Shown: positions 54,407-63,522 of the stretch, in pieces
Position numbering within the stretch: position 1 is the first letter of the stretch
How the letters are laid out: every line of letters starts with the position of its first letter
Notes under the pieces: generated by a model
What the model was told of the DNA's origin: nothing
The model's database searches: none
Seen by the model: only the letters and a program-made list of their open reading frames with translations
Made by a program: the position numbers and the translations under genes
From: JACPDH01 sp041671505
GTDB taxonomy: Bacteria; Acidobacteriota; Thermoanaerobaculia; Gp7-AA8
Length of the DNA stretch: 64,000 nucleotides
Assembly: GCA_041671505.1 (NCBI GenBank)
Contig: JBAZBK010000008.1
Span: 1 to 64,000 of the forward strand
Reading direction: 5' to 3'

Positions 54407-55062
54407 TCAAGATAAACCTGGTTCGGGAGGGACGCGCGCCGGTTCGCGGGGCGTCCGCCGGAGCGGGCCCCTCGACCTCGGGCGGCGGCGCCGCAAACGT
54501 AAACAATCTGATCATCGTCGGGTTTCTGATCCTCGCCGCCCTTCTTGCGGGCGGCTGGTACGTCGTCAAGAGCCGAGAGCTCGCAACGAAGAAGGCCGAC
54601 GTCGAGGCTAAGCAGCAGGAAGCGCAGAAGCTCGAAGCGATCATCAAGGAAGTCGAGGCCTTCGAGAAGCGCAAAGAAGACCTGAAGAAGCGCATCGATA
54701 CGATCAACGCGCTCAAGCAGAACCAGAAGGGTCCCGTCCGGGTCATGGACCGCATCAGCCAGGACCTGCCGGATCTCGTCTGGCTCGACCAGCTCACACT
54801 CGACGGCGGACAGAAGACGATCGAGATCAAGGGCCGAGGGCTCAACCCGAACGCGATCGCAATATTCATCGAGCAGATCAAGGCTGACCCGCTCTTCGAC
54901 GAGCCGGAAGTCGGGAACGTGACCCAGGCCACGAGCAGCGCGAGCACAGGGCCCGACGTTTACTCGTTCACGATGAAGTTTGGCTTCAAGTTCGACGAGA
55001 CCGCGCCGGCGGCGAGCGAAGAAGGGAAGGGTGACGGCACTACGCCGCCGCCCGCGAGGTAG
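54403..55062 (+). CDS. pilN: Type IV pilus assembly protein PilN
   Basis: A 219-residue inner-membrane protein. The cytoplasmic N terminus 'IKINLVREG' carries the INLxxx PilM-binding motif, followed by a Gly/Ser/Ala-rich linker (residues 12-32), one TM helix ('LIIVGFLILAALLAGGWYVV'), a coiled coil (about 60-100) and a periplasmic ferredoxin-like domain. The GTG overlaps the pilM stop codon (GTGA). It dimerises with PilO. Confidence 0.94.
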   Translation: MIKINLVREGRAPVRGASAGAGPSTSGGGAANVNNLIIVGFLILAALLAGGWYVVKSRELATKKADVEAKQQEAQKLEAIIKEVEAFEKRKEDLKKRIDTINALKQNQKGPVRVMDRISQDLPDLVWLDQLTLDGGQKTIEIKGRGLNPNAIAIFIEQIKADPLFDEPEVGNVTQATSSASTGPDVYSFTMKFGFKFDETAPAASEEGKGDGTTPPPAR

Positions 55063-55071
55063 GGGGCGAAT

Positions 55072-55746
55072 ATGGCGCTCGAAACTGCGCTCGAAGGCAA
55101 GCCGATCTGGTGGGGTTTCGGGATCGGAGCAGTCCTCGCCGCCGCCATCGTGGGCGGTGTGCACTGGAACTGGGTCTCCAAAGCCGGCGGATTCAACGAT
55201 CAGATCGCCGACGCAAACGTTCAGATCGAAGCGCTCGACAAGAAGATCGTCGCGGGAAGGGACGCGGAGAAGAAGCTTCCGCAGTTCCGCGAGGAAGTCG
55301 CCGGACTCGAGCGCGAGCTCGAGAAGCTGCGCCGCATCCTTCCGTCGAGCCGGAACACCGAAGAGATCATCAAGAAGCTCAAGGCACTGGTCGACCAGGG
55401 AGATTTCCAGCTGCGCAACCTGCAGTTCCCCGACCTCGCGAGTGCGACGAGCGCGGAGACCGGAGACGTTCCAATCGTCGAGTGGCCGATCGAAGTGAGC
55501 GTCACGGGGAGCTATCACGACCTCGCGATCCTCTTCAACAAGCTGAGCAACTTCACTCGAATCATGAATGTGGAGAAGTTCACGATCACGGCGCTCGCTT
55601 CCCAGGAGCAGAAGACCATCGACAGCCAGTTCGTCGCCAAGACGTTCGTGTACGTCGAGCCGAAGGAAGAACCGGCAGACGAGAAGAAGGCGAAAGGTGG
55701 CGCTCCGGGTGGCGGTGGCGGCGGCAACGAGAGTGGTGGCGAGTAG
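55072..55746 (+). CDS. pilO: Type IV pilus assembly protein PilO
   Basis: A 224-residue bitopic inner-membrane protein: TM helix about 13-32 ('WWGFGIGAVLAAAIVGGVHW'), coiled coil (about 40-95), and ferredoxin-like periplasmic domain with 'VEWPIEVSVTGSYHDLAILF' (about 137-156). The Gly-rich tail ('GGAPGGGGGGNESGGE') is unusual. It lies 9 bp behind pilN and 4 bp before pilP. Confidence 0.94.
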   Translation: MALETALEGKPIWWGFGIGAVLAAAIVGGVHWNWVSKAGGFNDQIADANVQIEALDKKIVAGRDAEKKLPQFREEVAGLERELEKLRRILPSSRNTEEIIKKLKALVDQGDFQLRNLQFPDLASATSAETGDVPIVEWPIEVSVTGSYHDLAILFNKLSNFTRIMNVEKFTITALASQEQKTIDSQFVAKTFVYVEPKEEPADEKKAKGGAPGGGGGGNESGGE

Positions 55747-55750
55747 CCGG

Positions 55751-56311
55751 ATGGATGAAACCATGAAGACGCATTGGCACCGACTCGTGTTAGCAGCTGG
55801 AATCGCGGCGCTCGTCGCGCTTCCGGTCGTTGCGCAGCAGGCCCCGAAGGCCGGCAAGGCGGAGCCCGCGCCCGCAGCCACTTCGACGGGTGCGAAGGAA
55901 GAGGGCGAGTTCGACATCGAACAGAACCTCGAAGACGTGCTGCAGCAGCAGCCGATGGGCGCGGATTCGTATCGTTATGATTCCCAGGGGCGGCGCGATC
56001 CGTTCCGGTCACTCATCGGTCCCCGGCAGTCGCTTGGAGAAGGCGAGAGGCCACCCGGCGTTCCCGGCTTCCTCGTCGACGAGATCGACCTTTCCGGTGT
56101 CGTGAAGACCAAGCAGGGGCTGGTCGCGATGATCAAAGGCCCCGACAACAAGGGCTATCTGGTTCGCGTAGGCGACAAGGTTTTTGACGGTGAACTCATC
56201 CGGATCGCTCAGGGCTCGATCGTTTTCCGGCAGGAAGTCAACGATCCGACGCAGATCGAGCGCTACAAGGAAGTCGTCAAAGAACTGGTTCCGCAGACGG
56301 TCAAGAAGTGA
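55751..56311 (+). CDS. pilP: Type IV pilus assembly protein PilP
   Basis: A 186-residue periplasmic protein linking PilNO to the secretin. Signal peptide 'LVLAAGIAALVALPVVAQQ', but no lipobox Cys, whereas well-studied PilP proteins are lipoproteins. Typical 'YDSQGRRDPFRSLIGPR' (about 77-93) precedes the beta-domain ('GLVAMIKGPDNKGYLVRVGD'). An internal ATG at 55763 is an alternative start. Confidence 0.93.
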   Translation: MDETMKTHWHRLVLAAGIAALVALPVVAQQAPKAGKAEPAPAATSTGAKEEGEFDIEQNLEDVLQQQPMGADSYRYDSQGRRDPFRSLIGPRQSLGEGERPPGVPGFLVDEIDLSGVVKTKQGLVAMIKGPDNKGYLVRVGDKVFDGELIRIAQGSIVFRQEVNDPTQIERYKEVVKELVPQTVKK

Positions 56312-56323
56312 TGTAGGAGCCGC

Positions 56324-58759
56324 ATGGCTGCGTGGAGGGTTGGTGTGATGGTGAAGCAAGCGAGATTTGTGAGCAAGCCGCAAACGCTCAGGGCGGTGAC
56401 CCTGCTCTTGGCGGCGGCTCTCTTCGCCGCTGTGGCGTCGGCCGTGCCCGCGGCGCCGGACAGCCGGGGTGGAGGGGACGTACGCGATCAGTTGACTCTC
56501 GAGCGCATCGAGGCAGACGCGACCACGCTCATCCTTCAGACGAACGTCAGCCCGGCCTTCTCATCGTATTCGCCGCAGCCGGGAGTCTACGTCGTCGACC
56601 TGCCCCTCGCGGCCAAGGGACCCGATGCGATGGTTCCCGCGAAACTACCCGACGGCGTCGCCTCGGTCTCTGCGGACGAAGCCATGGAGCTCGGCTCCGC
56701 GTTGACGCGGGTGACGATTCGCCTGCGCTCGGACGCGAGACCGGAGACGGTGAGTTTCGACAAGGGAATCGCGATCCGCTTCGGCGGAAACGCGGGAGAA
56801 GTCGCGACACCGGCGGCGATTGTCGAGGAGCCCGATGCGGTTCCGGACGTTCCCGTCAAGGTCGCTGAGGCTCCTGCTGTCGCTGCACCGGCTCCGGCCG
56901 TTGCCGTTGCCCAGGTCGTGCCTGCCCCGGCCCCCGCAAAGGTCGCGAAGTCGTCCGGTCGCCAGGCGAAGGAGCTTGGCAGCGTAACGACGGAAGCGAT
57001 CGACGGAGGCATCGGCGTTAGGCTCACGGCCGACGGCAGCCTCGACTACACGGTATTCCGGCTCGAGAACCCCTCGCGCCTCGTCATCGATCTGAACGGT
57101 GTCCGCAACGCGGTCCGCACTTCGCAGCAGGAAGTCGACAACTCTGCGGTCCGCCGTGTGCGCGTCGCGCAGTTCCAGAGCAGCCCGCGCCCCGTCACCC
57201 GAGTCGTCATGGATCTCGGCTCCTCGGTCGATTATCAGGTCGCGGCTGACGGCGACAGCGTGTTCGTCGCCTTCGGCGGAGCCTCCTCGGCGCCTCGTGC
57301 GGCCGAGGTCGCTCCTTCCCCAGCTGCTGTCTCTGCCCCGGCGCCGCAGCAGGCTGCTGAGAGCGTGTTCGAGCAGGCTCCAGCGGTCCCGGTGATCGCC
57401 GAGGCGTCGAAGCCGGCAGCGCCGCCGTCGATGGCCGACGCCGCAGAACGCCACGTCGTCCGTGCTGCTGCAGATCCCGCCACCCCCGAGATGTCGGGTG
57501 GGCGTATGACTGCCGAAGGGCAGAGCAAGACACTCAGCGCCGGCGAGCGGGTCTTCACCGGTGAGCCGATCGACCTGAGCCTCAAGGATGCCGATATCAA
57601 GGATGTCCTCAGGACATTCGCGCAGCTGACGGGACTGAATATCGCGGTCGATCCAGGCGTAACCGGAACCGTCACCGTGGAGTTCGTCGCCGTCCCGTGG
57701 GACCAGGCGCTCGAGATTATTCTTCGGCAGAATGGCCTCACCTACGCGCTGCAGGGCAACGTGATGCGCGTGGGCAGCATCGACCGCTTGTCGAAAGAGG
57801 CGGCGGACAACCGCAAGCTGGAAGAAGAAGCGCGACTCAATGTGCAGACGGTCACGATCATCAAGGACCTGTCGTACGCGAAGGCGGATACGGTCTCAGG
57901 CCTGCTGACGCAGATGGCTTCACCGAAAGGGAAGATCATCGTCGACGCTCGGACCAACCAGCTCGTGATCACCGAGGTCCCCGATTACCTCCAGACGATG
58001 CTGAACCTCATCGACACGGTTGACATCGCCACGCCTCAGGTCGTCATCGAGGCGCGCATCGTCGAGACGACGAAGAACTTCCTGCAGCAGTTCGGCATCG
58101 ATTGGGGTTTCGGGATGATTTTCGACCCGGCGCTCGGAACCGGCACGGGACTCCAGTTCCCGAACTCCGCCGACGTGACGGGCGGTCCGTTCAATTTTGG
58201 CAAGGGGAACACGCTGCTCGACATCGCGATGACCGACGTCCTGGGTGCATTCGATCTGGACATCGCGCTCGCCGCGGCCGAGAACGACGGCCTCGCCCGA
58301 ATCGTAAGCGCGCCGAAGATCCTCACGCAGGACAACCAGTCGGCTGAAATCCAGAGCGGTATTCAGATTCCGGTTCAGACCCGAGTCAATTTCACGACGA
58401 CGGTGCAGTACGTCGATGCGACGCTGCGCCTTCAGGTCACGCCGCAGATCACGGCTCGCGATACGGTCATCATGGACGTGCAGGTACAGAAGACGGAGCC
58501 GCTGACTGGTATCTCGCTCGCAGGAGGCGGAAACGTTCCGCTCTCGACTCGCCGCGCGCAGACGCGCCTGATGGTGCGAGACGGCGGCACGACGGTCATC
58601 GGCGGTATCTACCAGGCGACGGAAAACCGTTCGCAGGACAGGGTTCCGTACCTTTGGAAGATTCCGGGCCTTGGATGGCTGTTCAAGAATCACGACATTC
58701 AGAGCAAGCACGACGAACTGCTGATCTTCATCACTCCGAAGATCGTGAGAAATCAGTAA
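56324..58759 (+). CDS. pilQ: Type IV pilus secretin PilQ
   Basis: An 811-residue outer-membrane secretin. Signal peptide around residues 20-45, two AMIN domains (about 55-150 and 215-320: 'LVIDLNGVRNAVRT'), Ala/Pro-rich linkers, an STN/N0 domain ('IDLSLKDADIKDVLRTFAQL', about 412), N1 domain, and the secretin core ('VVIEARIVETTKNFLQQFGI' about 570; 'RIVSAPKILTQDNQSAEIQS' about 660; 'ELLIFITPKIV' at the end). AGGAG lies 4 bp before the ATG. It forms the pore for the pilus. Confidence 0.96.
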   Translation: MAAWRVGVMVKQARFVSKPQTLRAVTLLLAAALFAAVASAVPAAPDSRGGGDVRDQLTLERIEADATTLILQTNVSPAFSSYSPQPGVYVVDLPLAAKGPDAMVPAKLPDGVASVSADEAMELGSALTRVTIRLRSDARPETVSFDKGIAIRFGGNAGEVATPAAIVEEPDAVPDVPVKVAEAPAVAAPAPAVAVAQVVPAPAPAKVAKSSGRQAKELGSVTTEAIDGGIGVRLTADGSLDYTVFRLENPSRLVIDLNGVRNAVRTSQQEVDNSAVRRVRVAQFQSSPRPVTRVVMDLGSSVDYQVAADGDSVFVAFGGASSAPRAAEVAPSPAAVSAPAPQQAAESVFEQAPAVPVIAEASKPAAPPSMADAAERHVVRAAADPATPEMSGGRMTAEGQSKTLSAGERVFTGEPIDLSLKDADIKDVLRTFAQLTGLNIAVDPGVTGTVTVEFVAVPWDQALEIILRQNGLTYALQGNVMRVGSIDRLSKEAADNRKLEEEARLNVQTVTIIKDLSYAKADTVSGLLTQMASPKGKIIVDARTNQLVITEVPDYLQTMLNLIDTVDIATPQVVIEARIVETTKNFLQQFGIDWGFGMIFDPALGTGTGLQFPNSADVTGGPFNFGKGNTLLDIAMTDVLGAFDLDIALAAAENDGLARIVSAPKILTQDNQSAEIQSGIQIPVQTRVNFTTTVQYVDATLRLQVTPQITARDTVIMDVQVQKTEPLTGISLAGGGNVPLSTRRAQTRLMVRDGGTTVIGGIYQATENRSQDRVPYLWKIPGLGWLFKNHDIQSKHDELLIFITPKIVRNQ

Positions 58760-58807
58760 GTGATGCCTTCAGGGGACGGGGCGAATGGGACGAGGCGAGG
58801 AACTGAT

Positions 58808-59389
58808 ATGAACACGAATATGATCGGACGGACGACCCTGCTACTGCTCGCGATGGGCGCGCTGCTTGGGCTGGCTTCGTGCGGCAGCGACATCAACGAG
58901 AGCGGAGCACCGGTTGAACTGGTTGCGTCGTTTGCCCAGCAGGTGCTGGTCTACGACTGGGCTCCTGAGACCGGCTGCACGGTCGGTGTCGGAACGCTGA
59001 GCGTGGCTTCCGTCACCAAGACGACGAATCCGGACACACGGTTCCTCGCTGTGAAGCTGAGCACCATTCGAATCACCTACAAGCGGACCGACGGAGGTAC
59101 GGTGGTGCCACCGACCTACGTGCAGGCGATGTCCGGCACGATCGAGCCGGGGAGCAGCGGCGATCTGTCGGGTATGCTGCTGTTCGACCCGAACGTGCTC
59201 CGCCAGGCTCCGTTCGCTGCGCTTCTGCCGGAGAACGGTGGCCGCGATCCGGAGACCGGCAAGGGCGCCATCACGATCGAGACGAAGATCGAGGTTTTCG
59301 GTGAGACGCTCGCCGGAGATAAAGTAACCACCTCGACGCGCTTCCCGATTTCGTTCTGCTACGGGTGCGGTTGCTCCACGGTGAACTGA
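58808..59389 (+). CDS. Lipoprotein of unknown function, linked to pilQ
   Basis: A 193-residue protein with signal and lipobox 'LLGLASCGSD'. The mature part is beta-rich, with four cysteines including 'CYGCGCSTVN' at the C terminus. No domain recognised. It follows pilQ by 48 bp and precedes the TIG lipoprotein gene, so it may be a pilot or associated surface factor, but this is inference. Confidence 0.8.
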   Translation: MNTNMIGRTTLLLLAMGALLGLASCGSDINESGAPVELVASFAQQVLVYDWAPETGCTVGVGTLSVASVTKTTNPDTRFLAVKLSTIRITYKRTDGGTVVPPTYVQAMSGTIEPGSSGDLSGMLLFDPNVLRQAPFAALLPENGGRDPETGKGAITIETKIEVFGETLAGDKVTTSTRFPISFCYGCGCSTVN

Positions 59390-59442
59390 GCGGTCCGACG
59401 ACGACCGTTGGGATGGGCGAGAGGATGTTGGGAGAGACGACG

Positions 59443-61407
59443 ATGAAGACGATGAAGACGCGAACGGTGGCGACCCTCGCCACGGTACTTCTGCTGGCGC
59501 TGTTTGGTTGCCAGTCGGAGTCGCCGACCGAGCCCAGCACTGGCGGTGGCGGCGGTACGACCACCCCGCCCACCAGCGACATCACGATCACGCTGACGGC
59601 AGCGAATACGGCGCCGCTCGCGGGTTCGAGCGTCCTGATCACCGCGAAGGCGACCTCTGCCGGCTCCAACGTCGTGAACGGCACCGCGATCGAGTTCGCC
59701 ACGACCTTCGGGACGTTCATCGAGACCTCGGACGTCTACGCGCTCCGCACGACGGCATCCGGCGCGGCGACGGTGACGCTCACGTCAGCCGAAGTCGGCA
59801 CGGCGGTCGTCACGGCGCGTCTCGGCGCGGTATCGAAGTCGATCACGGTTAACTTCAGAGTTGACGGCGGAGTCGGTCCGCAGATCACCTCCGTGGTCCC
59901 GAACTCCGGCCCGCCTTCGGGCAACCAGATCGTCACGATCAACGGATCGGGCTTCAAAGCCCCTGTTCGAGTCTTCTTCGGCTCGAAGGAGGCTACGATC
60001 GTGTCGGCTACCGAAACCCAGATCAAAGCTGTCACGCCATCGGTGAACCTCGCTGCATCCGACGAGTTTCTCGAAGTCGACGTCAAGGTCGTCGCGGAAG
60101 CCGGAACGGCCACCGAGGCCTCCGGAACGCTCGCGAAGGGCTACAGGTACGAACTTGAGATCCTCACGCCGAGTCTCACCCATGTGAGTCCGGCGTCGGG
60201 TCCCAACGAAGGCAACACCCGCATTTCGATCATCGGCTCGGGCTTCCAGTCGCCGGTCAAGGTCTTCTTCGGAGCCGGGGCCACGCAGGTTGAGCTCGAT
60301 GTCGTCAGCGTGACGTTCGGGCAGATCCAGGCGATCACGCCGCCGGCATCAGGGATTGGCGCCTCGTTCCTCAATAGCTCGGTGAGCCTGCGCGTGCTCA
60401 ACCTCGCTTCGAACAAGGAAGCCACGCTCGAAAGCGCATTCCGTTACGGTCCGAAGATCGAGATCACTGGTGTGTCGCCGTCGATCGGCTCGCACCTGGG
60501 TGGTCAGCGCGTCACGATCTTCGGCTTCGGCTTCGATGATCCGGTCCTCGTATCACTTGCCGGCGTACCCGCCCAGGTCATTCGGGTGTCCGGTACGGAA
60601 GTCATCGTGCTCAGCGGCGGGCTGCAGAATTGCGACAGCTCAGGTGGTAGCGGTTCTGCCGGTGAAGTGGTCGTCACGAACCTCGAGCAGCCTTCGGGCA
60701 CCGGTACGGCTACGATATCCAGCGCCTACGGCTATCAGGTAACGACAAAGATCCTCGGTGTGTCGCCGCTCCCGCTGGTTGAAGGCGGTGGCGCTTCCGT
60801 TGTCATCAACGATCCGGGAACGGGAAGCGTGAAGTTCACGGTTGGCGGAAAGACCGTGTTCCCGGCGCCGGCCAGCGCCCCTCAGCCGAGTGGCGCGACG
60901 ACGTTTACGTTCACCGTGCCGACAGGATTGGTGTTCGATACGGACGACACTTGCACGAGCGCAGGTGGCGTAGCCGGTTCGATCGAGATCACGACGGACT
61001 TCGAAGTTGGCTTCGAGAACATCCTTACCGGATGCAAGACTTCGATCAATGTTCCGATCGCCCCGTTGAACCCGACTTGCGTAACCGATCCGACGGCCAC
61101 GTCCACTCCGGCCACCGGAACGACTATCGATTTCGGGAGCCAGGCCGCAGCGGCCGGGCCCACGTTAGTGCCGAAGGTGTTCCTCATCACGAACATCGGC
61201 GGTGTCAATTTGACGGTGAATACGCCATTGGTCACCGGCGACTTCATCGTGTCCGGTCCTGCGACACCCGCGGTAATTGGTCCGGGACAGTCGGTTCAGT
61301 TCAACGTGACGTTCGATCCTACCGTGGTGGGTCCTGCGACCGGCACTTTGACCATCCCGACAACGGGCGGCGATTTCGATTGGGACCTGACCGGCAATGG
61401 CACCTAG
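59443..61407 (+). CDS. Surface lipoprotein with IPT/TIG repeats
   Basis: A 654-residue lipoprotein; signal ends 'LLLALFGCQS'. A Gly/Thr-rich spacer, a Big-like Ig domain ('ITITLTAANTAPLAGSSVLI', about 47-140) and four IPT/TIG domains follow ('SVVPNSGPPSGNQIVTINGS', 'HVSPASGPNEGNTRISIIGS', 'GVSPSIGSHLGGQRVTIFGF', then 'GVSPLPLVEGGGASVVI'). The C-terminal domain resembles an ASH-type domain ('TIDFGSQAAAAGPTLVPKVF'). GGGAG precedes the ATG. It is probably exposed at the cell surface and may be exported or anchored with help of the pilus machinery. Confidence 0.88.
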   Translation: MKTMKTRTVATLATVLLLALFGCQSESPTEPSTGGGGGTTTPPTSDITITLTAANTAPLAGSSVLITAKATSAGSNVVNGTAIEFATTFGTFIETSDVYALRTTASGAATVTLTSAEVGTAVVTARLGAVSKSITVNFRVDGGVGPQITSVVPNSGPPSGNQIVTINGSGFKAPVRVFFGSKEATIVSATETQIKAVTPSVNLAASDEFLEVDVKVVAEAGTATEASGTLAKGYRYELEILTPSLTHVSPASGPNEGNTRISIIGSGFQSPVKVFFGAGATQVELDVVSVTFGQIQAITPPASGIGASFLNSSVSLRVLNLASNKEATLESAFRYGPKIEITGVSPSIGSHLGGQRVTIFGFGFDDPVLVSLAGVPAQVIRVSGTEVIVLSGGLQNCDSSGGSGSAGEVVVTNLEQPSGTGTATISSAYGYQVTTKILGVSPLPLVEGGGASVVINDPGTGSVKFTVGGKTVFPAPASAPQPSGATTFTFTVPTGLVFDTDDTCTSAGGVAGSIEITTDFEVGFENILTGCKTSINVPIAPLNPTCVTDPTATSTPATGTTIDFGSQAAAAGPTLVPKVFLITNIGGVNLTVNTPLVTGDFIVSGPATPAVIGPGQSVQFNVTFDPTVVGPATGTLTIPTTGGDFDWDLTGNGT

Positions 61408-61436
61408 CAGCTGCGGTCACTTCCGATAAGCACTGA

Positions 61437-61465
61437 CGACGACCGCCCCTTGCGGGCGGTCGTCG
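61437..61465 (+). terminator. Hairpin after the TIG lipoprotein gene
   Basis: A 12-bp perfect stem CGACGACCGCCC / GGGCGGTCGTCG with a five-base loop, 30 bp after the stop codon. There is no T-run, so it may be an RNA-stabilising or Rho-dependent end. Confidence 0.6.
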
Positions 61466-61477
61466 CGTCAAACGCGA

Positions 61478-61483
61478 TAGAAT
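61478..61483 (+). promoter_or_regulatory. -10 box of the TPR-roadblock-acc genes
   Basis: TAGAAT with following TC, the same hexamer as at 8994, 12526 and 25438, 23 nt before the ATG. No -35 recognised. Confidence 0.5.
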
Positions 61484-61506
61484 TCGAGTGGTCAGGACCC
61501 TGAACG

Positions 61507-62610
61507 ATGGCGGACGCGACGGCAGCCACGACTCCGAAGATCGAGGAGCTTCGGGCCAGGCTCAAGGCCGACCCGAAGTCGCGGCACTTCTATCCGCTCG
61601 CCGAAGAACTGCGTAAGTTCCACCAGCTCGAGCAGGCTGAAGAAATCCTTCGCGAAGGCATCCAGACCCATCCCAGCTATCTATCCGCCTGGATTTCGCT
61701 TGGCCGTGTTCTAAGGGATCGCGGGCGAGATCACGAGGCGGTGGAAGTGCTCAAGCGGGCGCTGAGCCTCGACGGCGGCAACGTGGTGGCGGCGAAGCTC
61801 CTCGCGCAGGCATATCTCGGCGTTGGCGACAAGGTGGAGGCGATCAAGAAGTTCAAGCTCGTCTACGCGCTGATGCCGTCTGATTCCGAGGTGGAGGTGG
61901 AGATCGATCGCCTCGACCGGGAGATCAATCCGGAGAAGTACGCTCCGGAGCCTGACGCGGCGCCTCCGATCGATGTTCCGGCGGAGGACCGCGCCGAGGC
62001 GAGCAGTCCATTCGGTCTCGCGACGGAGCTGCACGAGCCTGCCGCCGGCGCCCCGATCAGCCTGATGCCTGAGGCATCACGATTCGACATGACCGACTCC
62101 CATCCGTTCTCGGTCGATGAGGAGCCGCTAGGCAGTACGTCGGAAGGGGCTCTCTCGAGCCTGCTCGAGTCGCCAGAGGTGGCCGTTCCCGAGGTCGAAG
62201 CGCTGTTGTCGTCGCCTGGAGCGCAGGAGTCAGCCGATCTCAGCGAGCCGAGTTCAGAGCCGGAGCCTTTCGGCGAGACGGCGGCCAGTCCCGACCTCTT
62301 CCCGCAGGCGGCCACGATGCCTCTGGAGCCGGAAGCGCCGGAGCCGGACGAGCAGCTGTTCGATTCCTCCGCGGCGATGCCGGCGACGCTCACGATGGCG
62401 CAGCTATACGAGAGTCAGGGGCACGACGAGCAAGCCGCTGAAATCTACCGGCAGATTCTCGACCACGCGCCTGACAATGCCGAGGCGAAGAGCGCGCTCG
62501 CGCGGACTGGTGCCGCGATCCAAAGTGAAGAGGCTGGAACGCTCGCCGATGGCAACGATGGGAGAATCAAACGGCTCGAGCAGTGGCGGGCGAGGGTGGC
62601 ACGATCGTGA
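61507..62610 (+). CDS. TPR-repeat protein
   Basis: A 367-residue cytoplasmic protein. TPR repeats at about residues 25-135 ('FHQLEQAEEILREGIQTHPS', 'SYLSAWISLGRVLRDRGRDH', 'GNVVAAKLLAQAYLGVGDKV'), a long acidic disordered section rich in Glu, Pro, Ser and Ala (about 145-295), and one further TPR near the C terminus ('TMAQLYESQGHDEQAAEIYR'). Its stop overlaps the start of the roadblock gene by GTGA. It is probably a scaffold acting with that protein. Confidence 0.9.
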   Translation: MADATAATTPKIEELRARLKADPKSRHFYPLAEELRKFHQLEQAEEILREGIQTHPSYLSAWISLGRVLRDRGRDHEAVEVLKRALSLDGGNVVAAKLLAQAYLGVGDKVEAIKKFKLVYALMPSDSEVEVEIDRLDREINPEKYAPEPDAAPPIDVPAEDRAEASSPFGLATELHEPAAGAPISLMPEASRFDMTDSHPFSVDEEPLGSTSEGALSSLLESPEVAVPEVEALLSSPGAQESADLSEPSSEPEPFGETAASPDLFPQAATMPLEPEAPEPDEQLFDSSAAMPATLTMAQLYESQGHDEQAAEIYRQILDHAPDNAEAKSALARTGAAIQSEEAGTLADGNDGRIKRLEQWRARVARS

Positions 62611-62972
62611 GCGGCCCATTCAGAGGTGCACTGGAGGATCTCGGGTCGAGAGTGGAGGGCTTCCTCGGAGTCAGCCTCATCGGGCTTGACGGGATCGCCA
62701 TCGACTCGATTCTTCGTCGTGATGACGTCATGCTCGACTCGCTTGGAGCCGAACTTGGTTCCTTCGTGAAGTCGGTGCGGATCTCCAGTGCCGATTTGAA
62801 CGTAGGCAGCGTCGAGCAATTCTCCCTTGTAACCGACCGCTACATCACGATACTCTCCGCGGTCACCGTAGAATACTTCGTCCTTCTGGTCCTTGATCGG
62901 AACGGCAACTTCGGGCGGGCCAGGTACGAGCTTCGGAAACTCAAATTCAGACTAAGGGATGAACTGACCTGA
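62607..62972 (+). CDS. Roadblock/LC7-domain protein
   Basis: A 121-residue protein with the Roadblock/LC7 fold: 'RVEGFLGVSLIGLDGIAIDS' at the N terminus, 'FVKSVRISSADLNVGSVEQF' in the middle and 'YFVLLVLDRNGNFGRARYEL' at the end. Such proteins regulate small GTPases such as MglA in motility and polarity. No GTPase gene is adjacent in the window. GTG at 62607 overlaps the TPR stop codon. It lies 1 bp before accB. Confidence 0.88.
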   Translation: MSGPFRGALEDLGSRVEGFLGVSLIGLDGIAIDSILRRDDVMLDSLGAELGSFVKSVRISSADLNVGSVEQFSLVTDRYITILSAVTVEYFVLLVLDRNGNFGRARYELRKLKFRLRDELT

Positions 62973-62973
62973 C

Positions 62974-63468
<495 letters not shown>

Positions 63469-63522
63469 CGGAGTCATGCGGGCGTCCGGCCTCGTGCCGG
63501 CCCGAAACATCCCGGAATCGCC

